A DNA stretch of 64,000 nt from Pseudomonadota bacterium (GCA_021819435.1 JAKARB010000017.1:1-64000); one strand, 5' to 3'. Numbered from the stretch's first letter, positions 18,057 through 27,499 are shown. Numbers and translations: made by a program. The notes: generated by a model not told the origin, from the sequence alone.

Positions 18057-18973
18057 GCGAGGTGACTGAAGCAGGCGCCTCGCCGGTCTGGCTGCAACGC
18101 AAGGAGCGCGGCAGCATGTGGCTGATGCGCCTGATGTCGTGGTTGTCGCTGACGCTGGGCCGGCGTCTGACCCGCGTGATCGTGCACGCGATCGCGCTGT
18201 ACTTCCTGCTCGCCGTGCCGGCGTCCCGCCAGGCTTCGCGCGCTTACCTTGCGCGTTGCCTGGGCCGCCACGCTGGCTGGCTTGATCTCTACCGGCACAT
18301 GCTGACCTTCGCCACGACGGTCCACGACAGGCTTTACCTGCTCAACGACCGGTTCGACCTGTTCGACGTGCGCTTCGAGGGCGAGGTGCCGGGACAGGGC
18401 ACGGAAGAGGGCGCCTTCCTGTTCGGCGCGCACCTCGGCAGCTTCGAGGTCTTGCGCACGCTGGCGCGCAAGCAGGCCACGGGCCGCGTCTGCGTGGCCA
18501 TGTACCCCGACAACGCGCGCCAGATCAACGCCGTGCTCGCGGCGATCAACCCAACGGCGGTGGCCGACATCATCGCCCTGGGAGAGATCGATTCGATCTT
18601 CCAGATCCACGAGCGCATCGAGCAGGGTGACATGGTGGGCATCCTGGCCGATCGCGCGGTCAGGGAGGAGCGGCAGGTGGCCATGCCTTTTTTGGGCGCG
18701 CCGGCTGACTTTCCGCAAGGGCCTTTCCGGCTCGCAGTGGCGATGCGGCATCCGGTCTACTTCATGAGCGGCCTCTACCTTGGTGGCGGGCGCTACGAGC
18801 TGCGATTCGAGCGGCTCACCGATGGCGGCGCGGCGACGCGTGATCGGCAGGCCGCGGTGGCGGACTTGATGCAAAAATACGTCGAAGCCCTGGAGCGCCA
18901 CTGCCGACGCGCGCCCTACAACTGGTTCAATTTTTATGACTTCTGGCAAACCCGAAGCAAGGCATCCGCGTGA
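18053..18973 (+). CDS. LpxL/HtrB-like lysophospholipid acyltransferase
   Basis: 306 residues starting at GTG 18053, which overlaps the previous stop. An N-terminal membrane-associated helix and the acyltransferase motif GAHLGSFE (His127, Glu132; HxxxxE) define the LpxL/M-type fold, and NWFNFYDFW near the end is typical of the family. In pigment clusters such enzymes attach the polyene chain to a lipid or sugar anchor; here that is inference. The 3' end overlaps the LolA-like gene by 38 bp. Confidence 0.83.
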   Translation: MSEVTEAGASPVWLQRKERGSMWLMRLMSWLSLTLGRRLTRVIVHAIALYFLLAVPASRQASRAYLARCLGRHAGWLDLYRHMLTFATTVHDRLYLLNDRFDLFDVRFEGEVPGQGTEEGAFLFGAHLGSFEVLRTLARKQATGRVCVAMYPDNARQINAVLAAINPTAVADIIALGEIDSIFQIHERIEQGDMVGILADRAVREERQVAMPFLGAPADFPQGPFRLAVAMRHPVYFMSGLYLGGGRYELRFERLTDGGAATRDRQAAVADLMQKYVEALERHCRRAPYNWFNFYDFWQTRSKASA

Positions 18974-19559
18974 GCGCCTGACGAGTTGGGGCTGGCTGGC
19001 CGGTGTGGTGTGCGCCTTGTGCATCGCCTTGCCGGGGCAGGCCCTGGCCTGGGGGCTGCCCGAGCTCATGCAAGCCCTGTCGCAAACCCGCTCGGCCAAG
19101 GCCACTTTCGTCGAGAAGAAGTACATCGGCTTCATCGACCAGCCCGTCGAGTCCTCCGGCGAACTGAGCTTCACCGCGCCCGACCGACTGGAAAAGCGCA
19201 CGCTCAAGCCGCAGCCCGAGCTCGTGCGCCTCACGGGCACGCGCCTGATCGTCGAGCAGCCGGGGCGGCGTCAGATGGTGCTGGAGCTGGGCGGCCGGCC
19301 CGATGCCATGGCCTTCATCGAGAGCATCCGTGGCACGCTGGCCGGCGACCGGGAGGCCCTGGAGCGCTACTACTCGCTGGACCTGCAAGGCCGCCCCGAG
19401 GCGTGGAAGCTGACGCTCTCGCCCCGCTTCGATGACATGCGCAAGGTGGTCACCCGCATCCGCATGGAAGGCAGCCAGTCCGTGGTCACCCTCGTCGCGT
19501 TCGACCAGGCGGACGGCGACCGCTCAGAGATGCGCATCACGCGCCTGCCTTCGCCGTGA
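18936..19559 (+). CDS. LolA-like outer-membrane lipoprotein carrier homologue
   Basis: 207 residues with a signal peptide (cleavage near GQALAWG) and a LolA-like half-barrel: LMQALSQTRSAKATFVEKKYI, SSGELSFTAPDRLEKRTL, VTRIRMEGS. LolA chaperones lipoproteins across the periplasm. The dedicated copy in aryl-polyene clusters sits next to the MMPL exporter and probably shuttles the lipid-linked pigment to the outer membrane. It overlaps both neighbours. Confidence 0.82.
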   Translation: MTSGKPEARHPRERLTSWGWLAGVVCALCIALPGQALAWGLPELMQALSQTRSAKATFVEKKYIGFIDQPVESSGELSFTAPDRLEKRTLKPQPELVRLTGTRLIVEQPGRRQMVLELGGRPDAMAFIESIRGTLAGDREALERYYSLDLQGRPEAWKLTLSPRFDDMRKVVTRIRMEGSQSVVTLVAFDQADGDRSEMRITRLPSP

Positions 19560-21931
19560 ACGGGCGCCGCGTCCTGGCGCTGGCGGCCTGGCTGGTTTCG
19601 CTGTGCGCATGCCTCTTCGTCGTCTGGCGCACGCCGGTGATCGCCGATCTTTCGGCCTTCATGCCGAAGATGCCGACTGCGCGCCAGCAACTGCTGGTCG
19701 ACCAGTTCAAGGACGGCATCATCGCGCGCCTCATCATGGTCGGCATCGAAGGTGGCGACGAGGCAGAACGCGCGCGCCTGTCGACCGGGCTGGCGCGTCA
19801 GCTGAGGCAGGACAGCGCTTTCCTCACCGTGCAGAACGGCGACGCGGAGACCGGTGAACGCGACCAGGCGCATTTCTTCGAGCAGCGTTACCTCTTGAGC
19901 ACCGAAGTGCGGGCCGAGCGCTTCACGGTGGAGGGCCTGCGTGGCGCCATCGACCAGGCCGTGCAGGGCCTGTCGGGCAGCGCGGGGCTGATGCTCAAGA
20001 AGCTGTTCCTGCGCGACCCCACGGGCGAAACGCTGGCCATGCTGGACATGTTCGCGGGCGACAGCCAGCCCGCGCAGGCCGGTGGGGTGTGGGCCTCGAA
20101 GGATGGCAGCCGTGCGATCTTGCTGCTGCAGACGCGCGCGCCGGGCTCCGACACCGATGCCCAAGCCGCCGCCATCGAGCGCATCCGGGGCGTGTTCGAC
20201 AGCTTGCGTGATGCGCGCCACGACACGCGCCTGGTGATGAGCGGAACGGGGGTGTTCTCGGTTTCGTCGCGGGCCATCATCGAGCACGAGGTGAAGGTGC
20301 TGGCCACCGCCAGCACGGTGCTGGTGGCCGGCATGCTGCTGTTGGTGTACCGCTCGCTCGCGCTGTTGCTGCTGGGGCTGGTGCCCGTTGTCTCGGCGGC
20401 GCTCGCAGGCGTGGCGGCGGTGGGCCTGTGGTTCGGTCAGGTGCATGGGCTGACATTGGCCTTCGGCACGACCCTGGTCGGCGAGGCGGTCGACTACGCG
20501 ATCTTCCTGTTCATGCAGCGGGCCTCCGGTGAGCCTTCGGTGTATTTCTGGCGCACGGTGCGCCTGGGCGTGCTGACTTCGCTGGCCGGCTTCGCGGTGT
20601 TGATGGCTTCGGGCTTCCCGGGGCTGGCGCAATTGGGTGTGTATTCGGTGGCGGGGCTGATCGTGGCGGCGCTGGTGACGCGCTTCGTGTTGCCGCTGCT
20701 GCTGCCGGCCCGGCTCGCGGTGCGCGACCTCGACCGGGTCAATGCGAGCCTGGACCGCGTGATTTCTGCGGGGCGGCGCCTGTGGTTCTTGCCCGCGCTG
20801 CTATCGGTGCTGGCGCTGGCCTGGCTGGGCTGGCACCACGATGGCATCTGGAGCCGCCAGCTCTCGGCGCTCAACCCCGTCTCCAAGGCCGACCAGGAGC
20901 TCGACGTCTCGCTGCGCAACGACCTGGGCGCGCCCGACATGCGCTACATCGCCAGCCTGACGGCACCCGATGCCGAATCGGCCCTGAGGCGCGCCGAGCA
21001 GGTGGCCGCCGTGCTGCGGCAGGCGGCGCATGATGGCCAACTGGGCGGCTTCAAGTCGCCCGCGATGGTGCTGCCCAGCGAGGCGATGCAGCGCTCGCGC
21101 CAGGCCGCCTTGCCCGAAGCAGGCGTGCTGCGTTCGCGCCTTCAACAGGCGCTTGAAGGTGGCCCGGTCAAGGCTGATCGACTCGATGGCTTCGTGGCGG
21201 ATGTCGAGCGGGCGCGGACCGCGCCCCTGCTGACCCGCGCCAGCCTGGAAGGCACGTCTGCGGCGATGTTGGTCGACTCGCTGCTGATCTCGCGTGCCCA
21301 TGACTTCCTCGTCCTGATGCCCTTGAAGGCGCCCGGTTCTGGGCCGCATCCGGACGAGATCGACACCGATGCCCTGGACAAGCGCTTGCGCGCAGCGGGC
21401 CTGACGGATGTCACCGTGATCGACATCCTGAGCGAGACGACCTCGGTGTTCGACAGCTACCTGCATGAGGCGCTGACGCTGTCGGGCTTCGGGGCGCTGG
21501 CCGTGACGCTGCTGCTGGCTGCCAGCCTGAAGTCGGCGCGGCGCACGTGGCGCGTGCTGGCGCCGCTGGCGGCAGCCGTCCTGTGCGTGATGGCGGGCCT
21601 GGTGGCCCTCGGCCACGAGTTGACCATCCTGCACGTGGTGGGCCTCTTGCTGGTGGTGGCCGTGGGCTCGAACTACGCCTTGTTCTTCGATGCGGCCATG
21701 GCGGGGCGGCCCCAAGCCGAGCGGCTGCGCACGCAAGGCTCGCTGGTGCTGGCCAACCTCTCCACGGTCGGTACTTACGGCATGCTGGGCCTCTCAAGCA
21801 TCCCTGTGCTGTCGGCCATCGGGGGCACCGTGGCGACGGGCACCTTCTTGTCGCTGCTGTTCGCGGCCTGGATGGCCCCAGCGCCGGAGCCCCCGCCGGT
21901 GCCCGCACAGCCACAAGGAGCGCAGGCATGA
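19556..21931 (+). CDS. MMPL/RND-family exporter of the pigment cluster
   Basis: 791 residues. Two homologous halves each have a large periplasmic loop after the first helix and a bundle of five further helices (about 12 TM in all), which is the RND/MMPL layout; MMPL-like GTTLVGEAVDYAIFLFM and VVAVGSNYALFFDAAM occupy the central membrane helices. Xanthomonadin and aryl-polyene clusters carry such exporters to move the pigment precursor across the inner membrane. The GTG start (19556) overlaps the LolA-like stop; the stop overlaps the ATG of the next gene. Confidence 0.87.
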   Translation: MNGRRVLALAAWLVSLCACLFVVWRTPVIADLSAFMPKMPTARQQLLVDQFKDGIIARLIMVGIEGGDEAERARLSTGLARQLRQDSAFLTVQNGDAETGERDQAHFFEQRYLLSTEVRAERFTVEGLRGAIDQAVQGLSGSAGLMLKKLFLRDPTGETLAMLDMFAGDSQPAQAGGVWASKDGSRAILLLQTRAPGSDTDAQAAAIERIRGVFDSLRDARHDTRLVMSGTGVFSVSSRAIIEHEVKVLATASTVLVAGMLLLVYRSLALLLLGLVPVVSAALAGVAAVGLWFGQVHGLTLAFGTTLVGEAVDYAIFLFMQRASGEPSVYFWRTVRLGVLTSLAGFAVLMASGFPGLAQLGVYSVAGLIVAALVTRFVLPLLLPARLAVRDLDRVNASLDRVISAGRRLWFLPALLSVLALAWLGWHHDGIWSRQLSALNPVSKADQELDVSLRNDLGAPDMRYIASLTAPDAESALRRAEQVAAVLRQAAHDGQLGGFKSPAMVLPSEAMQRSRQAALPEAGVLRSRLQQALEGGPVKADRLDGFVADVERARTAPLLTRASLEGTSAAMLVDSLLISRAHDFLVLMPLKAPGSGPHPDEIDTDALDKRLRAAGLTDVTVIDILSETTSVFDSYLHEALTLSGFGALAVTLLLAASLKSARRTWRVLAPLAAAVLCVMAGLVALGHELTILHVVGLLLVVAVGSNYALFFDAAMAGRPQAERLRTQGSLVLANLSTVGTYGMLGLSSIPVLSAIGGTVATGTFLSLLFAAWMAPAPEPPPVPAQPQGAQA

Positions 21932-22734
21932 AGAAGCCCTGGCGCCCTTCCGCGTTGATCGTGGCCAGCGCGGCTTGCCATCTGCTGGCCTTGCCCGTGG
22001 TGTGGCTGGACCCGACCACCTGGCCCGTGGTGCTGGCTTGCCTGGTGGCCGATCACCTGCTGGTCATGGGCCTGAGCCTGTGGCCGCGCAGCCAGGTGCT
22101 GGGGCCCAACCTGTCGCGGCTGCCGCAGGCGGCGGTGTCGCGTGGTGAAGTGGCCATCACGATTGACGATGGCCCCGATCCAGAGGTCACGCCCGAGGTG
22201 CTTCGCGTGCTCGCCGCGCAGGGCGTGCCGGCCACCTTCTTTTGCATTGGCGAACGCGCCCGCGCGCACCCTGAGCTGTGCCGCCAGGCCTGTGCCGAAG
22301 GCCACGATGTCGAGAACCACGGTCAGCGGCACCCGGTACTTGCTTCGCTGATGGGGCCGGGCGGTTGGCGCCAGGAGGTGGAGGGCGGGGCGCTCACGCT
22401 GGAAGCCATCACCGGGCGCCGTCCCGTTTTCTACCGGGCCGTGGCCGGCTTGCGCAACCCCTGGCTGGACCCGGTGTTGCACCGCCTCGGGTTGAAGCTC
22501 GCGAGCTGGACGCGCCGGGGCTTCGACACCCGTTCGCAAGATCCGGACGTGGTGCTGCGCCGCCTGACCACCAACCTTCAAGCGGGCGACATCCTCCTGC
22601 TGCACGATGGCCACGCGGCCCGCACGCGCGATGGCGTGCCCGTCATCGTCGAGGTGTTGCCGCGCCTGATCACTGCCATCCGTGCGCAAGGACTCACCCC
22701 CGTCACCCTGTCTCAAGCATGCAAGCAGAGTTGA
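21928..22734 (+). CDS. Polysaccharide deacetylase (NodB-like) family protein
   Basis: 268 residues starting at ATG 21928 behind AAGGAG. Two hydrophobic segments (about residues 8-27 and 32-52) precede a NodB domain. Motif 1 is ITIDDGPDP (Asp80, Asp81); motif 2 is ENHGQRHP (His131, His135), with a Gly where Thr or Ser is more usual; the C-terminal LLLHDGH supplies motif 5. It should deacetylate an N- or O-acetylated sugar or other amide. Within a pigment cluster this may act on the lipid-sugar anchor (inference). Confidence 0.8.
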   Translation: MKKPWRPSALIVASAACHLLALPVVWLDPTTWPVVLACLVADHLLVMGLSLWPRSQVLGPNLSRLPQAAVSRGEVAITIDDGPDPEVTPEVLRVLAAQGVPATFFCIGERARAHPELCRQACAEGHDVENHGQRHPVLASLMGPGGWRQEVEGGALTLEAITGRRPVFYRAVAGLRNPWLDPVLHRLGLKLASWTRRGFDTRSQDPDVVLRRLTTNLQAGDILLLHDGHAARTRDGVPVIVEVLPRLITAIRAQGLTPVTLSQACKQS

Positions 22735-23441
22735 AGAAACAGATTCTCCAGGCCGCCTGCGCCCCCTATCGCCCGGTCGGCATCGCCCATCACCAGTGGG
22801 CGCGCGGCAAGATGGGCTTGGACCCTGTGTTCGTCGGGATGCTGCGCCACGCCTTGATCCCGGACCAGTCCGTGGTGCTGGACCTGGGCTGCGGGCGTGG
22901 CTTCATGGCCTCCTGGCTGCTGAGTGCCGAGCAGGTGGCCGCCCAGGGCGCTTGGCGAGGTGCGGGCGCGCCGCCGCGTGGCATGCGCTTTCACGGTGTC
23001 GAGCTGGTGGCCAACGAGGTGGAAGCTGGAAACCGGGCTTTGCGCCCCCTGCATGGCGACCGCGTGAGCCTGGTTGCGGGCGACATGCGCACCGCGGAGA
23101 TCCCCCCCGACGTGAACGTGGTAACGATGTTCGACGTGCTACATTACGTGCCCCACGCCGACCAAGATCGACTGCTGGATCGCATTCGCCATGGGCTTGC
23201 GCGAGGAGGCCTCTTCATCACGCGGGTGGGAGATGCGCAAGGCGGGATGCGCTTTCGCATCAGCCAGGTCGTGGATCGATTTGCTTCTTTCGTTCAGGGG
23301 CACCGCCTCCCGATGATGTGGTGCCGCCCGCTGTCGCAGTGGGTCCAGGCGCTCGAAAGCCGCGGTTTCGTGGTCCGAGCACTGCCCATGAACGAGGGCA
23401 CCCCCTTTGCCAACGTGCTCCTGGTGGCACGCGTGCCGTGA
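22719..23441 (+). CDS. Class I SAM-dependent methyltransferase of the pigment cluster
   Basis: 240 residues. VVLDLGCGRGFMASWLL is motif I, FHGVELVANEVEAGN the ribose-binding acidic loop, and VVTMFDVLHYVPHADQDRL motif IV. ATG 22719 overlaps the end of the deacetylase gene by 16 bp, in keeping with the tight operon. Aryl polyenes often carry O- or C-methylated head groups; that is the likely role. Confidence 0.82.
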   Translation: MQAELKKQILQAACAPYRPVGIAHHQWARGKMGLDPVFVGMLRHALIPDQSVVLDLGCGRGFMASWLLSAEQVAAQGAWRGAGAPPRGMRFHGVELVANEVEAGNRALRPLHGDRVSLVAGDMRTAEIPPDVNVVTMFDVLHYVPHADQDRLLDRIRHGLARGGLFITRVGDAQGGMRFRISQVVDRFASFVQGHRLPMMWCRPLSQWVQALESRGFVVRALPMNEGTPFANVLLVARVP

Positions 23442-23460
23442 ACCCAGGAGAGCCCGAGCC

Positions 23461-24684
23461 GTGACCCCACCGCGACTTGCCCCCCTGCTCATCCGAGCAT
23501 CGACGTTGACCAGCGCCTTGGGCGCGGGCTCCGCCGCCCACTTGCAGGCGCTGCGAGGGCGCCGCGGCGGCGTCCGCCCGATGAGCTGGGAAACCGTTTC
23601 AGACCTGCCGACCTGCCTGGGCGAAGTCGACGGCGTCGACGAGCAAAAGTTGCCCGAGCAGCTTGAGAAGTTCGACTGCCGCAACAACCGCCTGGCCTGG
23701 ATGGCCATGCAGCAGGATGGCTTTATGCAACAGGTGCGCGGCGCCATCGAACGCCATGGGCGGACGCGCGTGGGTGTGTTCCTCGGCACGAGCACCTCGG
23801 GCATCCTGACGACCGAGCAGGCGTACCGGCAGCGTGACCCGGCCACGGGCGCTCTGCCCGCAAACTTCGATTACCGCCACACCCACAACAGCTTCTCGCT
23901 GGCCGATTTCGTGCGCACCACCTTTGGCCTGCAAGGGCCGGCGAGCGTGGTGTCGACGGCGTGCTCATCAAGCGCCAAGGTGTTCGGCGTGGCTCAGCGG
24001 ATGATCGCCGCCGGCCTCATCGACGCGGCGGTGGTGGGTGGCGTCGATTCGCTGTGCCTGACCACGCTCTACGGGTTCAACTCGCTGCAGTTGCTCTCCG
24101 GCCAGCCTTGCCGGCCTTTCGATGTCGACCGCTGCGGCATCAACATCGGCGAGGCGGCGGGGTTCGCGCTGGTCGAGCGGACGGACGATGATGGGTCAGG
24201 CAGCCAGCCTGGCGACATCCTGCTGTCAGGCGTGGGCGAGTCGAGCGACGCGCACCACATGTCGGCGCCGCATCCGCAAGGGCTGGGCGCCCGCCAGGCC
24301 ATGGAGCAGGCGCTCGCGCGGGCGGGCCTGGCGCCGCATGACATCGGCTACCTGGTGCTGCATGGCACCTCCACGCCGAGCAACGACGCGGCCGAGAGCC
24401 GTGCGGTGGAGGCGCTCTTCGGCACCGAGACGCCTTGCAGCTCCATCAAGGGCCACACCGGCCACACCCTGGGCGCGGCGGGCGTGCTCAACGCATTGGT
24501 GGGCGAGCTGGCCTTGCGCCACGACTTCGCACCCGCTGGCGTGGGCACGCAGGTGGTGGACCCGGCGCTGCGTTGCCGCTACCTCACCGAGAACCTGCCT
24601 CGGCCCATGCGCCATGTGATGAGCAACGCGTTCGGGTTCGGCGGCAGCAACTGCAGCCTGGTCTTGTCGAAGGTGATGCCATGA
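23461..24684 (+). CDS. Beta-ketoacyl synthase
   Basis: 407 residues from GTG 23461, with AGGAG a few bases upstream. The triad is intact: Cys168 (VSTACSSSAKV), His in LHGTSTPSNDAAE and His in SIKGHTGHTLGAAG, with MSNAFGFGGSN at the C-terminus. It overlaps the following chain-length-factor-like gene by 4 bp, which suggests the two act as a heterodimer, as reported for the ApeO-ApeC pair. Confidence 0.9.
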   Translation: MTPPRLAPLLIRASTLTSALGAGSAAHLQALRGRRGGVRPMSWETVSDLPTCLGEVDGVDEQKLPEQLEKFDCRNNRLAWMAMQQDGFMQQVRGAIERHGRTRVGVFLGTSTSGILTTEQAYRQRDPATGALPANFDYRHTHNSFSLADFVRTTFGLQGPASVVSTACSSSAKVFGVAQRMIAAGLIDAAVVGGVDSLCLTTLYGFNSLQLLSGQPCRPFDVDRCGINIGEAAGFALVERTDDDGSGSQPGDILLSGVGESSDAHHMSAPHPQGLGARQAMEQALARAGLAPHDIGYLVLHGTSTPSNDAAESRAVEALFGTETPCSSIKGHTGHTLGAAGVLNALVGELALRHDFAPAGVGTQVVDPALRCRYLTENLPRPMRHVMSNAFGFGGSNCSLVLSKVMP

Positions 24685-25568
24685 GTTCCTCGCGTCCTTC
24701 GCATCCTTTGCTGGTGCATGTGGAAGGCGTGGGCGTGTTCGGTCCGGGCTTGTCCGGCTGGGCGCACGCATCGGCCGTCTTGCGCGGCGAGCAGGGCTGG
24801 AGCGCCGCGCCGCTGCAACTGCCCGCGCCCGAGGCGCTGCCGCCGGCCGAACGCCGCCGCGTCGGCCTGGCCCTGAAGTTGTCGATGGCCGTGGGCTTCG
24901 ATGCCGTGCGGCAGGCGGATCGCGACCCAGCGTCGCTGGCCACGGTGTTTTCATCGACCGGCGGCGACTGCGACAACTGCCACCAAATTCTTGAGACGCT
25001 GGCTTCCGAAGACCGTGCCGTCTCGCCCACGCGCTTTCACAACTCGGTGCACAACATGCCCGCAGGTTACTGGAGCATCGCCACCGCTTGCATGGCGTCG
25101 TCCACCAGCCTGTGCGCCCACGATGCGACCTTCACGGCGGGCTTGCTGGAGGCGGCCACGCAGGTGGTCTGCCATGGGCAGGAGACGCTGCTCGTGGCCT
25201 TCGACACCTTCTACCCAGAGCCGCTGAGGGCGCACCGGCCCATCCCCCATGCCATGGGCGTGGGCCTCGTGCTGACGCCTGAGCGCACGGCCCGCACGCT
25301 GGCGAGCCTGGCGCTGTCTCTCACGGATCAGGCCCCTGACGTGCTCGCCGATCCGGCGCTCGAAGGCCTGCGCCAGGCGGTGCCGGCTGCGCGCGCGCTG
25401 CCTTTGCTGCGGCTGCTGGCGATGGGGCATCAAAGTGCATCGGATGCGTCTGCCGGAGCGGCTGCGGCGTCCGCGTCCTCTTCTTCTGCGACGGCATCAT
25501 CGGCATCGGCCCAGGTGGTGCTCGAACAATTCGACGGCGCCCACCTGGCCGTGGAGGTGCGGTCATGA
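24681..25568 (+). CDS. Beta-ketoacyl synthase chain-length-factor-like protein
   Basis: 295 residues that match only the N-terminal half of ketosynthases (PF13723-like). The stretch FHNSVHNMPAGYWSIATACMASSTSL keeps a Cys (Cys137) at the nucleophile position, but the two catalytic His motifs of the C-terminal half are missing. The C-terminus has a low-complexity Ala/Ser stretch (about residues 252-275). It probably pairs with the preceding synthase and sets polyene length. ATG and stop overlap both neighbours (ATGA). Confidence 0.82.
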   Translation: MSSSRPSHPLLVHVEGVGVFGPGLSGWAHASAVLRGEQGWSAAPLQLPAPEALPPAERRRVGLALKLSMAVGFDAVRQADRDPASLATVFSSTGGDCDNCHQILETLASEDRAVSPTRFHNSVHNMPAGYWSIATACMASSTSLCAHDATFTAGLLEAATQVVCHGQETLLVAFDTFYPEPLRAHRPIPHAMGVGLVLTPERTARTLASLALSLTDQAPDVLADPALEGLRQAVPAARALPLLRLLAMGHQSASDASAGAAAASASSSSATASSASAQVVLEQFDGAHLAVEVRS

Positions 25569-25999
25569 CGACGCACGACCGCGACTGGATCGCCGCGCAC
25601 ATCCCGCACCAGGGCGACATGTGCCTGCTCGATGGCGTGCTGCATGCCGACGAGCAACGCATCGCCTGCCGCGCGCTCAGCCACCGGGATGCGAGCCATC
25701 CGCTGCGCCACGCCGGGCGCCTGGGCGTGGCGGTTGGCATCGAGTACGCGGCCCAGGCCATGGCGGTGCATGGTGCCATCCTCGGCGGTGGCGAGCCCGG
25801 GCGCAGCGGTTACCTCACCAGCGTGCGCGAGGCGCGCTGGAGCGTGAGCCGGCTGGATGACCTGTCAGGGCCGCTGGAGGTGCATGCCGAGCGCCTCTCG
25901 GGCACCGACAACAACGTCCTGTATGCGTTCAGCCTGCGGGACGGCGAGCGAGAGTTGATGGGCGGTCGCGCCACCGTCATCCTCAACGCCGATCATTGA
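25565..25999 (+). CDS. ApeP-like 3-hydroxyacyl-ACP dehydratase
   Basis: 144 residues of hot-dog fold. IPHQGDMCLLDGV (His15) and VGIEYAAQAMAVHG (Glu60) supply the dehydratase pair in the order seen in FabA/ApeP-type proteins; SGYLTSVREARW follows. It works with the ketoreductase encoded next. It is the third hot-dog protein of the cluster. Confidence 0.82.
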   Translation: MTTHDRDWIAAHIPHQGDMCLLDGVLHADEQRIACRALSHRDASHPLRHAGRLGVAVGIEYAAQAMAVHGAILGGGEPGRSGYLTSVREARWSVSRLDDLSGPLEVHAERLSGTDNNVLYAFSLRDGERELMGGRATVILNADH

Positions 26000-26025
26000 C
26001 GCTTTTCCTTTCCTCCTGAACGACC

Positions 26026-26751
26026 ATGTCGAAACGACGCGCGCTCATCACCGGGGGCAGCGGGGCCATCGGGGCGGCCATCTGTCGCAAACTGGCGGCC
26101 GACGGCTGCCACGTCATCGTCCACGCCAACAGCGGCATCGCCCGTGCAGAGGCCCTGTGCGCAGCGCTGCTGGCCGATGGGTTCAGCGCCGAGGCCGTCC
26201 AGTTCGACGTGACCGATGCCCAGGCCACCGCGACCGCGCTGGAGCGCCTGCTGGAAGGCGGTGCCATCCAGGTGGTCGTCAACAACGCCGGCATCCACGA
26301 TGACGCGGCCTTCCCCGGCATGTCGCCCGAGCAGTGGCACCGCGTCATCGACGTGTCGCTGCACGGCTTCTTCAACGTCACCCAGCCGCTGACCATGCCA
26401 ATGGTGCGCACGCGCTGGGGCCGCATCATCACCATCTCGTCGGTGGCCGGGATCATGGGCAACCGGGGCCAGGCCAATTACGCGGCGGCCAAGGGCGCCC
26501 TGCACGCGGCCACCAAGACCTTGTCGATCGAGCTGGCCAGCCGGGGCATCACGGTCAACGCCGTGGCGCCGGGCATCATCGAGTCGGAGATGAGCGAAGG
26601 CGTGTTCGACGCGCAGCACATCGCCCAGGTGGTGCCCGTCAAGCGGGCCGGGCGCCCCGAGGAGGTCGCCAGCCTGGTGGCCTTCCTGGCCTCCGAAGAC
26701 GCGAGCTACATCAGCGGCCAGGTGATCGCCGTCAATGGCGGCATGTTCTGA
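26026..26751 (+). CDS. 3-oxoacyl-ACP reductase (FabG-like SDR)
   Basis: 241 residues, classical short-chain dehydrogenase. The nucleotide-binding TGGSGAIG (residues 9-16), NNAG (86-89) and catalytic Ser139, Tyr152 and Lys156 (NYAAAKGA) are all present; the C-terminal ISGQVIAVNGGMF is FabG-like. It reduces the 3-keto group formed by the ketosynthases, NADPH presumably being the donor. It starts 26 bp after the dehydratase, without an obvious Shine-Dalgarno. Confidence 0.9.
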   Translation: MSKRRALITGGSGAIGAAICRKLAADGCHVIVHANSGIARAEALCAALLADGFSAEAVQFDVTDAQATATALERLLEGGAIQVVVNNAGIHDDAAFPGMSPEQWHRVIDVSLHGFFNVTQPLTMPMVRTRWGRIITISSVAGIMGNRGQANYAAAKGALHAATKTLSIELASRGITVNAVAPGIIESEMSEGVFDAQHIAQVVPVKRAGRPEEVASLVAFLASEDASYISGQVIAVNGGMF

Positions 26752-26758
26752 GCTGGCC

Positions 26759-27499
26759 ATGAAGCGGCTCGGGCAGATCCTGTGCTTCTACCTGATGCTG
26801 CTGTGGCTCGGGGTCATGCTGCTGCTGGGCAATGTCGCCAGCCTGCCGCTGTGGCTGCTGCCCAGGCGCTGGCGCGAGCCCTTCATGCGCGACATGATGG
26901 GCCGCACATTCCACCTCTTCCTCAGCGGCTGCGAGCTGTGCGGGCTGATGGAGCTCGACCTGCGCGAACTGGATGCGCTGCGAGGCCAGCGCGGGCTGGT
27001 GATCGTGGCCAATCACCCGAGCATGATCGACGTGTTCCTGATCGTTTCGCGGGTGCGGCAGGCGCTGTGCCTGATGAAATCGAGCCTGGCGGGCAACCTC
27101 TTCCTGGCGGTGGGCGCGCGCCTGGCTGGCTACATCCCCAACCGCCACATCGACGTGATGATTCGGCAGGCGGCGCACGCTGTGGCGCAGGGGCAGGTGC
27201 TGCTGGTCTTCCCCGAGGGCACGCGCACCGAGGTGCACCCCCTCAACGAGCTCAAGAGCGGTGCGATGTTGGTGGCGCGGCGCGCGCACGCGCCCTTGCA
27301 GGTGGTGGTGCTCGAAGCCAGTTCCGCTTACCTGGGCAAGGGCTGGCCGATCTGGCGCCCGCCCGTTTTCCCGATGCGCTACCGCGCGCGCCTGGGGCCC
27401 AGGCTCCAGGTCAACGCTTCGCTGCCCGAGACGGCCGCCGCCCTCCAACAGACTTTCATGCAGGAGCTGCGCGACGTGCCGGCTCCTTCGCGCCGCTGA
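26759..27499 (+). CDS. PlsC-like 1-acyl-glycerol-3-phosphate acyltransferase family protein
   Basis: 246 residues. An N-terminal membrane helix (about 8-30) precedes the acyltransferase motifs NHPSMID (His86, Asp91) and FPEGTR (151-156). It would move an acyl chain, possibly the polyene, onto a glycerol or similar acceptor. ATG 26759 is chosen because the longer frame overlaps the end of the reductase gene. It is one of two acyltransferases in the operon. Confidence 0.83.
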   Translation: MKRLGQILCFYLMLLWLGVMLLLGNVASLPLWLLPRRWREPFMRDMMGRTFHLFLSGCELCGLMELDLRELDALRGQRGLVIVANHPSMIDVFLIVSRVRQALCLMKSSLAGNLFLAVGARLAGYIPNRHIDVMIRQAAHAVAQGQVLLVFPEGTRTEVHPLNELKSGAMLVARRAHAPLQVVVLEASSAYLGKGWPIWRPPVFPMRYRARLGPRLQVNASLPETAAALQQTFMQELRDVPAPSRR

